18,884 nt of DNA from assembly GCA_046760445.1 (NCBI GenBank), contig JBHIEE010000048.1:1-18884 (forward strand), in the 5' to 3' direction. The notes under the pieces were generated by a model, which ran no database searches, had not been told where the DNA came from, and was given only the letters and a program-made list of their open reading frames with translations. The position numbers and the translations under genes were made by a program. This document shows, piece by piece, positions 6,279-12,951 of the stretch (position 1 is its first letter; every line of letters begins with the position of its first letter). The stretch is from JBHIEE01 sp046760445 (GTDB lineage: Bacteria; Acidobacteriota; Aminicenantia; JdFR-78).

Positions 6279-9200
6279 TTAAGAGTGGTAATCCTGTAAG
6301 GCAAATACTTTTAATTCCCCTTTTGAGAGTGCTTCGATTCCAGTTACACAAGCATAGGCACCTGAAATAGTAGTAATGCAAGGAATTGATCTTTTAATCG
6401 CTATTTTTCTGATATTTAAACTGTCCTGTTTTGGACCCTGACCAGTTGGAGTATTTATGGTCAGGTCAATCTCTTTGTTTTTGATTAAATCAATGACATT
6501 TGGTCTTCCTTCATAAACTTTAAAGACTGACCTTACATTGAGTCCATTTTTCTTCAAAACACCGGCTGTTCCTTGAGTAGCAACCAAATTAAAACCCAAA
6601 TCACTTAATTTTTTAGCAATAAATATCACTGCCCGCTTATCTTTATTTTTGACACTAATAAATACTGTTCCTTTTAAAGGTAAATTGTGTCCAGCAGCAA
6701 TATAAGCTTTGGCAAAAGCCTGTCCAAAATCAGAATCAATACCCATTACTTCTCCAGTGGATTTCATTTCAGGACCAAGGATAGGGTCTACACCAGGAAG
6801 TTTGTTAAAGGGAAAAACAGGACATTTAACTGAGAAGTATTCAGGAACAATTTCTTCAGAAAAACCAAATTCTTTTAACTTTTTACCGAGCATTATTTTG
6901 GTGGCTAATTTAGCCAATGGAACCCCGATTGCTTTACTGACATAGGGAATGGTTCGAGATGCTCTGGGATTAACTTCTAACACATAAATTATATCACCTT
7001 TTATCGCAAACTGGATGTTTAACAGACCTTTTACTTTGAGTCTCTGAGCAATCAATTTTGTCTGGCGTCTTATTTCTTCTATCTGAGCCTTAACTAAAGT
7101 GACTGGTGGAATGACACAACTGCTGTCTCCAGAATGAATTCCTGCTTCTTCGATATGCTCCATTATTCCTCCAATAACAGTGATATCTCCATCAGAGATG
7201 GCATCAACATCTACTTCAATGGCATCTTCAATAAATTCATCTATTAAAATAGGATAATCAGGGGAAGCTTTAACAGCATAGTAAATAAAATACTTTAATG
7301 CTTTATCTGAATAAACAACTTCCATAGCGCGTCCGCCAATAACATAAGAAGGTCTCACTAAAACTGGATAACCAATTTTTTGAGCTTCTTTGATTGCTTC
7401 CTCAACTGAAAAAGCCATTCCACCTGGAGGATGATTTAACTTAAGTTCAGAGATAAGTTTCCTAAATCTCCTTCTGTCCTCTGCCTGGTCTATTTTATCT
7501 GGAGATGTGCCAATGATTTTTATTCCTGAATTGGTAATTTTCTTAATTAAATTCAAAGGAGTCTGACCCCCAAGTTGAACAATCACTCCATCGGGCTTTT
7601 CTTTCTCAATAATGTTTAAAATATCCTCTTCATACAATGGCTCAAAATACAATTTGTCTGAAGTATCATAATCAGTACTCACTGTTTCTGGATTGGAATT
7701 AACCATAATGGTTTCCATCCCTTCTTCTTGTAAAGCATAAGCTCCTTGGACACAGCAATAGTCGAATTCAATCCCCTGCCCGATTCTGTTGGGTCCTCCT
7801 CCTAAAATCATTATTTTCTTATTAAGACTCGGTCTTACCTCATCTTCCTCCTCATAGGTTAAATAGTAATAGGGAGTATAAGCCTCAAACTCACCAGCAC
7901 AGGTATCCACGCATTTGACTACTGACTTTATATTCAAATTCTGTCTATACTTTCTTATATCTTCTGTTCTCTGATTCAAGGCATTTCCAATTTGAGAATC
8001 TGACAATCCAAATTGTTTTGCTTTTTTTATTATTGCGCGAGGAACAGAGGACAATCCATCTTTTTTGACTTTTGGTTGATATTTAATCAATTGTTTTTCA
8101 AGCTCAAGAATTTGTTTTATCTGATAAATAAACCAGGGATCTATTCCTGTCAGATCCCTGATCTCTTCAACCTCAATTTTATTGACTAATGCTGCTTGAA
8201 GATAAAAGAGGCGATCCGGAGAAGGAACACGTAGTTTTGACTTAATTGTTTCAATATCTAATTGTTTGAGACGATCTTTTAAACCATTGACTCCAATTCC
8301 CTGTTCGCCTTGTTCTAAACTTCGCAAAGCTTTTTGGAAAGCTTCTTTAAATGTTCGACCAATAGCCATTACCTCTCCAATAGATTTCATCTGAGTAGTA
8401 ATTTTAGAATCTACATCTGGAAATTTCTCAAAATCCCAGCGAGGAATCTTAACCACACAATAATCCAATGTTGGTTCAAATGAAGCAGGAGTTTCCTTGG
8501 TAATATCATTTGGAATTTCATCCAAAGTATAACCTACAGCGAGTTTGGCCGCTATTTTAGCAATCGGGAAGCCAGTTGCTTTAGAGGCTAAGGCTGAACT
8601 TCGAGAAACTCGAGGATTCATTTCAATAACTAACATCCTACCAGTTTTTGGGTTCAGAGCAAATTGGATATTTGAACCACCTGTCTCAATTCCTATAGCT
8701 CTAATTATCTTTAATGCAGCATCTCTCATTATCTGATACTCTTTATCAGTAAGAGTCTGAGCTGGAGCAACCGTGATTGAATCACCTGTATGAATGCCCA
8801 TTGGGTCAAAATTTTCTATGGAGCAAATAATCACCACATTGTCCTTTGAATCTCTCATTACTTCCAATTCATATTCTTTCCAGCCAATCAATGACTCTTC
8901 AACAAGGATTTCCTGAATAGGAGAAACGCTTAAAGCCCATTCAACCATTTCCTTGTATTCCTCAACATTGTAAGCAACACCGGCTCCTGTTCCTCCAAGA
9001 GTAAAAGAGGGCCGAATAATTGCTGGAAAAGGAATGAAATCAAGCAATCTTATAGCCTGTTCTAAATTTCGAGCTATGCCCCCTTTAGGTACTGCTAAGT
9101 TAATTTCTTGCATAGTTTTTTTGAACAATTCCCGGTCTTCGGTTTTTTTAATCGAATTCACCTTTACCCCAATCATCTCTGCATTGTATGTTTGAAGCAC

Positions 9201-9518
9201 TTTTTGATTTGAAAGTTCTACAGCCAAATTTAAAGCTATCTGACCTCCTAAAGTGGGAAGAATAGCATCGGGTTTTTCTTTCTGGATAATTTTAGTCAAT
9301 GTTTCAGGAATCAAAGGTTCAATATAGGTTTTATCTGCCATACTTGGATCAGTCATAATGGTGGCAGGATTTGAATTAACTAAAATGATTTCATAGCCTT
9401 CTTCTTTTAAAGCCTTGCAGGCCTGCGAACCTGAATAATCAAATTCACACGCTTGCCCGATAATTATTGGCCCTGAGCCAATGATGAGTATTTTTTTGAT
9501 ATCTTGTCTTTTTGGCAT
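6279..9518 (-). CDS. carB: Carbamoyl-phosphate synthase large subunit
   Basis: This subunit makes carbamoyl phosphate from bicarbonate, two ATP and ammonia delivered by CarA, for pyrimidine and arginine synthesis. From the start chosen here it has 1079 residues (family about 1070). The two halves each begin with a Rossmann/ATP-grasp signature, IIGSGPIIIGQACEFDYSG (12-30) and GGGPNRIGQGIEFDYC (573-588). GGTGAGVAYN (175-184) is the glycine loop, with Ala where most have Gly. MNPRVSRSSALASKATG (300-316) and its second-half counterpart EVNPRASRTIPYVSKA are present, and a C-terminal MGS-like allosteric domain follows from about residue 940. A longer frame runs upstream to 9629 but crosses a palindrome repeat. 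MPKRQDIKKI is the conserved family start, so the ATG at 9518 is preferred. No Shine-Dalgarno sequence precedes it. It ends in QDYHS. Confidence 0.95.
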   Translation of the reverse strand: MPKRQDIKKILIIGSGPIIIGQACEFDYSGSQACKALKEEGYEIILVNSNPATIMTDPSMADKTYIEPLIPETLTKIIQKEKPDAILPTLGGQIALNLAVELSNQKVLQTYNAEMIGVKVNSIKKTEDRELFKKTMQEINLAVPKGGIARNLEQAIRLLDFIPFPAIIRPSFTLGGTGAGVAYNVEEYKEMVEWALSVSPIQEILVEESLIGWKEYELEVMRDSKDNVVIICSIENFDPMGIHTGDSITVAPAQTLTDKEYQIMRDAALKIIRAIGIETGGSNIQFALNPKTGRMLVIEMNPRVSRSSALASKATGFPIAKIAAKLAVGYTLDEIPNDITKETPASFEPTLDYCVVKIPRWDFEKFPDVDSKITTQMKSIGEVMAIGRTFKEAFQKALRSLEQGEQGIGVNGLKDRLKQLDIETIKSKLRVPSPDRLFYLQAALVNKIEVEEIRDLTGIDPWFIYQIKQILELEKQLIKYQPKVKKDGLSSVPRAIIKKAKQFGLSDSQIGNALNQRTEDIRKYRQNLNIKSVVKCVDTCAGEFEAYTPYYYLTYEEEDEVRPSLNKKIMILGGGPNRIGQGIEFDYCCVQGAYALQEEGMETIMVNSNPETVSTDYDTSDKLYFEPLYEEDILNIIEKEKPDGVIVQLGGQTPLNLIKKITNSGIKIIGTSPDKIDQAEDRRRFRKLISELKLNHPPGGMAFSVEEAIKEAQKIGYPVLVRPSYVIGGRAMEVVYSDKALKYFIYYAVKASPDYPILIDEFIEDAIEVDVDAISDGDITVIGGIMEHIEEAGIHSGDSSCVIPPVTLVKAQIEEIRRQTKLIAQRLKVKGLLNIQFAIKGDIIYVLEVNPRASRTIPYVSKAIGVPLAKLATKIMLGKKLKEFGFSEEIVPEYFSVKCPVFPFNKLPGVDPILGPEMKSTGEVMGIDSDFGQAFAKAYIAAGHNLPLKGTVFISVKNKDKRAVIFIAKKLSDLGFNLVATQGTAGVLKKNGLNVRSVFKVYEGRPNVIDLIKNKEIDLTINTPTGQGPKQDSLNIRKIAIKRSIPCITTISGAYACVTGIEALSKGELKVFALQDYHS

Positions 9519-9903
9519 TTTATTTAATCGAGCATTTTCAACTTTGAAAACCCAGTAGTGATACGGATCTTCTCCCGAGTACTCGGGATCGGCTTCACCT
9601 CCATTAAAATTACAAATTCCAAGCACCAAATATCAAATAAATTCCAAATTCCAATGATCAAATGATCAAAATAACTATAAAGAGGCACTTTTTTAGCAAA
9701 CTGATAAGTTCTTTCCTCTAAATCGTAATTATTTTCTTTTTTTGTTTCGGTCATTGTCCCGAGTACTCGGGATTGGAACTTATTTGTAATTTGGGATTTG
9801 TGATTTGGAATTTTTATATAAACCTTTAACATTTTTAACTCACCTTCTCTTTGTTAGGATCATCTGGAAACTCTTTTATACTGTTGCAGGTCACAAGTTG
9901 ATT
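9519..9903. repeat. carA-carB gap: palindromes 2 and 3, long repeat R2, gene remnant
   Basis: The 385-bp gap holds TCCCGAGTACTCGGGA at 9573-9588 and again at 9757-9772, 184 bp apart. Between them lie the four-helix-bundle remnant and the AT-rich words TTCCAAATTCCAATGATCAAATGATCA. From 9757 to about 9871 is repeat R2, homologous to R1 at 4175-4279. The separate word hairpin B follows at 9887. An inverted repeat, TTTTCAA-CT-TTGAAAA, lies at 9535-9550 just upstream of the carB start. No intact gene is seen, although carA and carB are otherwise expected to be adjacent. Confidence 0.85.
9524..9754 (-). pseudogene. Four-helix-bundle (S23/IVP-type) 5' remnant fused to repeat DNA
   Basis: The ATG at 9754, directly after palindrome 3, opens MTETKKEN and then NYDLEERTYQFAKKV (residues 9-23). 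YDLEERTxxFAKxV is a typical start of S23-type four-helix-bundle proteins (TIGR02436). After residue 23 the frame continues as YSYFDHLIIGIWNLFDIW, which is translated AT-rich word repeat, then through palindrome 2 (IPSTR) to a stop just upstream of carB. Roughly the last 90-100 family residues are missing. An in-frame extension upstream to 9832 is also repeat-encoded. The call as a remnant is good; any surviving function is unlikely. Confidence 0.65.
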
Positions 9904-9940
9904 TCAGATCTGTAACATGTAGCTTGTAACCTGTGACTTG
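9887..9940 (-). repeat. Word-repeat hairpin, copy B (end of carA)
   Basis: CAGGTCACAAG (9887-9897) pairs with CTTGTAACCTG (9923-9933) with one mismatch across a 25-nt loop. ATTTCAG, ACATGT and CTTGTAACCTGTGACTTG match copy A in order. The element encodes the last 11 or so codons and the stop of carA. Confidence 0.75.
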
Positions 9941-10998
9941 AAGTCATCAAACAAATAGTTTGTATCATGAGGACCAGGACATGCTTCAGGATGAAATTGA
10001 ACAGAGATAAAGGAAATTTTTTTATGTCTGATTCCTTCCACCGTGTTATCATTCAGATTAATATGAGTTAACTCAATATTTTTATCTCTAAAAGATTCAA
10101 AATCTAAAGCAAATCCATGATTTTGAGTAGTAATCATAACCCGACCTGTTTTTAACTCTTTAACAGGATGATTCACTCCGCGATGTCCAAATTTTAATTT
10201 ATAAGTCTTCCCTCCCAATGCTAATCCAAGAATCTGATGACCGAGACAAATTCCCAAAATAGGAATTTTACTCAAAAGCTTTTTGGTAGTTTCAATCGCA
10301 TAGTCAATGACAGCCGGATCACCCGGTCCATTAGAAAGAACAACTCCTACAGGTTTATAAGAAAATATTATCTCAGAACTTGTCTTAGCTGGCAAAACAA
10401 CAATATCAAATCCCTTTTTTTTAAGCTCTCGGAGAATATTAATTTTGACTCCAAAATCTAAAACAGCAATTAAAGGGTTATTCCTTTTCTCTTCATAAAA
10501 ATAACTTCTCCTGGTAGTCACAGATTGAACTAAATCTCGATCAGAAATGAAAGGCAATTTTTGAATTTTGTTAATCAATTCTTTTTCAGGCTGTTCTATA
10601 TTAGTCAATATTCCTCTCATTGCTCCATAAATTCGAATTCTTCTGGTAATTGCACGGGTGTCAACATTAGTTAAGGTAATTACTTTGTTTTTAATGAGAA
10701 AATCCCTCAAATCTTTTTCTGCACGCCAGTTACTTGAGATTTGACTAAGTTCTCGAACTACAAAGCCTTCTACTTGAACTTTCGATGATTCTGCATCTTG
10801 TTCATTTATCCCATAATTACCAATTAAAGGATAAGTCATAACAACAATTTGTCCTTTATAGGAAGGATCAGTTAAAACCTCCTGATAACCGGCCATAGAA
10901 GTATTAAAAACCACTTCTCCTGAACTCTCAAACGGACTATCACTAAAAGTTTCCCCTTCAAAAATTGAACCATCTTCTAAAGCAAGATAACCTTTCAT
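9904..10998 (-). CDS. carA: Carbamoyl-phosphate synthase small subunit (glutaminase)
   Basis: CarA hydrolyses glutamine and channels ammonia to CarB. The 364 residues comprise the N-terminal CPSase domain (FNTSMAGYQEVLTDPSYKGQ, 31-50; VDTRAITRRIR, 112-122) and a class I glutamine amidotransferase domain. The triad is visible: C251 in LGICLGHQ (248-255), H336 and E338 in QFHPEA (334-339). SNGPGDP (222-228) supplies the oxyanion region. The family normally ends LFDxF plus a short helix. Here LFDDF (349-353) is followed by KSQVTSYMLQI, encoded by the word-repeat hairpin, so the natural C-terminus was probably replaced. The start has no Shine-Dalgarno sequence; AT-rich DNA precedes the ATG. It lies 52 bp after nadA and before carB in one minus-strand series. 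Confidence 0.95.
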   Translation of the reverse strand: MKGYLALEDGSIFEGETFSDSPFESSGEVVFNTSMAGYQEVLTDPSYKGQIVVMTYPLIGNYGINEQDAESSKVQVEGFVVRELSQISSNWRAEKDLRDFLIKNKVITLTNVDTRAITRRIRIYGAMRGILTNIEQPEKELINKIQKLPFISDRDLVQSVTTRRSYFYEEKRNNPLIAVLDFGVKINILRELKKKGFDIVVLPAKTSSEIIFSYKPVGVVLSNGPGDPAVIDYAIETTKKLLSKIPILGICLGHQILGLALGGKTYKLKFGHRGVNHPVKELKTGRVMITTQNHGFALDFESFRDKNIELTHINLNDNTVEGIRHKKISFISVQFHPEACPGPHDTNYLFDDFKSQVTSYMLQI

Positions 10999-11013
10999 TT
11001 TATATTTTTATTT

Positions 11014-11050
11014 TACACCTTACAGCTTGTGACTTGAGACATCTGACTTG
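11014..11050 (-). repeat. Word-repeat element, copy C (between nadA and carA)
   Basis: CTTACAGCTTGTGACTTGAG followed by ACATCTGACTTG repeats the words of copies A and B (AGCTTGT, GTGACTTG, ACAT-TG). It fills most of the nadA-carA gap. Pairing is weaker than in A and B, so the assignment rests on shared words. Confidence 0.55.
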
Positions 11051-11956
11051 TTATATCCTTATCATTTTCTCAATGGCTGCTTTTGCTCTTTCTCTTATTT
11101 CACTCGGAACTTCCACTTTATATTTCATTTCCTGAAGAGAAAGAAGAACTTTCCTCAAAGTTATTTTTTTCATATTGCTACATAAAGCATGTTCTTTAGC
11201 TGGATGAAACTTTTTACCAGGATTCTCTTTATTCAAACGATAAACTATTCCCGCTTCAGTAGCAATAATAACTTCCTTACATTTTGTCTCCCGCGCTTGC
11301 TTGACCATTCCTCCAGTCGAAAGCACTTTATCAGCCAGTTTAAGAACTTCTGGTCGGCACTCAGGATGAGCCCAAACCTCTGCATTAGGATGCTGTCTTT
11401 TTTTCTCTAAAATATGTCGGGAAAGGATATTTCGGTGAACATAACAATATCCATCCCATAAAATCATTTTCTTTTCTGTGTGGGAAGCAATATAACTTCC
11501 TAAATATTTATCAGGAGCAAACAAAATCTCATTTGAATTAATCGATTCCACCACTTTTATAGCATTGGATGAAGTACAGCAAATATTACATTCAGCCTTA
11601 ACCTCAGCAGTGGTATTCACATAGCAAACAACTGATCTTCCAGGAAATCTCCCTTTCCATTCCCTCAATTCCTGCGCAGTAATCATATCAGCCATTGGAC
11701 AGCCTGCATTTATATCAGGAATAAGAACAATTTTATCTGGTGATAGAATTGCCGCTGTTTCAGCCATAAAATGAACTCCACAAAAAACAATTAGTTCAGC
11801 TTTAACTTTAGCTGCCTGTTGACTCAATCCTAATGAGTCTCCAATATAGTCAGCAATATCTTGAACTTCTCCTCGTTGATAATTATGAGCTAAGATAACT
11901 GCCTTCTTTTTCTTTTTTAATTCATTGATTTCTTTAACAATTTTTTCCTTCTCCAA
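11051..11956 (-). CDS. nadA: Quinolinate synthase
   Basis: This 4Fe-4S enzyme condenses iminoaspartate with dihydroxyacetone phosphate to quinolinate in de novo NAD synthesis. At 301 residues it is the short form of the family. Cluster ligands are C86 (NAGCPMADM), C171 (DGYCYVH) and C259 (HALCSNM). Substrate-site blocks ILAHNYQRGEVQD (21-33), YVNTTAEVKAE (112-122) and VWAHPECRPEV (194-204) are intact. The start is TTG at 11956, preceded by AAAGGAGAG at good spacing; no earlier ATG gives the family N-terminus. NadB and NadC are not in the window. It follows the MDR dehydrogenase by 41 bp and precedes carA, both on the same strand. Confidence 0.94.
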   Translation of the reverse strand: MEKEKIVKEINELKKKKKAVILAHNYQRGEVQDIADYIGDSLGLSQQAAKVKAELIVFCGVHFMAETAAILSPDKIVLIPDINAGCPMADMITAQELREWKGRFPGRSVVCYVNTTAEVKAECNICCTSSNAIKVVESINSNEILFAPDKYLGSYIASHTEKKMILWDGYCYVHRNILSRHILEKKRQHPNAEVWAHPECRPEVLKLADKVLSTGGMVKQARETKCKEVIIATEAGIVYRLNKENPGKKFHPAKEHALCSNMKKITLRKVLLSLQEMKYKVEVPSEIRERAKAAIEKMIRI

Positions 11957-11997
11957 GCTACTCTCCTTTATTTAAATCATCTCTTCCTCTGAAAACT

Positions 11998-12951
11998 CTA
12001 AGAAGGACTAATTAATATTTTTAAAGTACCTTTTTTCTGAGCCTCTTGAAAGGCTATCATTCCCTGGTTTAAAAAATAGTCACCATCAATCATTGCTTCA
12101 GTATTGATTAGCTTTCTTTTCAATAGATTCAGTGCTTTGTCAAAAGGACCACATCGAGAACCAATTAAACTGATTTCATTAATCACGATTTTTGAAAAAT
12201 CAAAATTCACTTGGCCAAAAAAGGTGCTTTTTAAAATTATCTTCCCTTCTGGCTTAATCATCTCAAGGGCGTGGTTAATTCCATCCTTATTTCCAGTGGC
12301 TTCTATTATTACATCAAACTTTTGAGAAATCTTATCCCTTTCGAAAAAAAAATTAATCCCTTTTTTTTCTAAAATACTTAATTTCCTTTCATATTTGCCC
12401 AAACAGAAAGTCTCAACATCAGTTAGAGATACAACCTGGGCAATAAGTAATCCCAATTTCCCATCTCCCAAGACCAATACTTTATCATCTGATTTCAGAT
12501 TAATCTGATCCAGAATTTGCAAAGCTGCAGCTAAAGGCTCGGTAAAAACTGCTTCTCGATCAGAAATAGAATCAGGAACTAAATGTAAATTCTTTTCGGG
12601 AAGAGTAAGATATTTAGTAAACACTCCATCTTTCTTCCAAATACCAATCACTCTTCTCTGAGGACAGTGATTTGATTTCTTAGATAAGCAATACTCACAT
12701 TCTCCACAACCAATATTTATTTCTCCTACTACTCTTTTGCCAATCCATTTTTTATTCTTAGCCTCAACTATTTGCCCAACAAACTCGTGGCCTAAGATAC
12801 CTTCGAAATCCATATAACCTTTTAGAATCTCTAAGTCAGTGTTACATATGCCAGCCTTTAAGATTTTTATCAGAACCTCATTTTTTGAAGGCTTTGGTTG
12901 GGGGACATCTGTGATTTGAAGGCTCTTTTTTTGATAAACGATCGCTTCCAT
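11998..12951 (-). CDS. Zinc-dependent MDR dehydrogenase (alcohol dehydrogenase-like)
   Basis: A 317-residue medium-chain dehydrogenase with an N-terminal GroES-like catalytic domain and a C-terminal Rossmann domain. Catalytic zinc ligands are likely C36 (GICNTDLE), H55 and E56 (GHEFVG), and E138 (FTEPLAAAL). The structural zinc cysteines C82, C85, C88 and C96 are all present. The nucleotide loop is LGDGKLG (161-167). It is shorter than typical 340-360 residue alcohol dehydrogenases and matches the compact MDR-like branch; the substrate cannot be read from sequence. Its ATG shares one base with the kinase stop codon (TAATG), indicating translational coupling with the kinase. nadA follows 41 bp later, so an NAD(P)-dependent enzyme sits beside NAD synthesis. 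Confidence 0.85.
   Translation of the reverse strand: MEAIVYQKKSLQITDVPQPKPSKNEVLIKILKAGICNTDLEILKGYMDFEGILGHEFVGQIVEAKNKKWIGKRVVGEINIGCGECEYCLSKKSNHCPQRRVIGIWKKDGVFTKYLTLPEKNLHLVPDSISDREAVFTEPLAAALQILDQINLKSDDKVLVLGDGKLGLLIAQVVSLTDVETFCLGKYERKLSILEKKGINFFFERDKISQKFDVIIEATGNKDGINHALEMIKPEGKIILKSTFFGQVNFDFSKIVINEISLIGSRCGPFDKALNLLKRKLINTEAMIDGDYFLNQGMIAFQEAQKKGTLKILISPS

Noticed and set aside
9535..9550. TTTTCAA-CT-TTGAAAA upstream of carB as an operator
   Set aside because: A 7-bp-arm inverted repeat of A and T is expected by chance in AT-rich DNA of this length; there is no second copy to support it.
9524..9832. 102-codon minus-strand reading frame as a real protein gene
   Set aside because: Most of it translates word repeats and palindromes. 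Only about 15 residues look like a protein family, so it is listed as a remnant.
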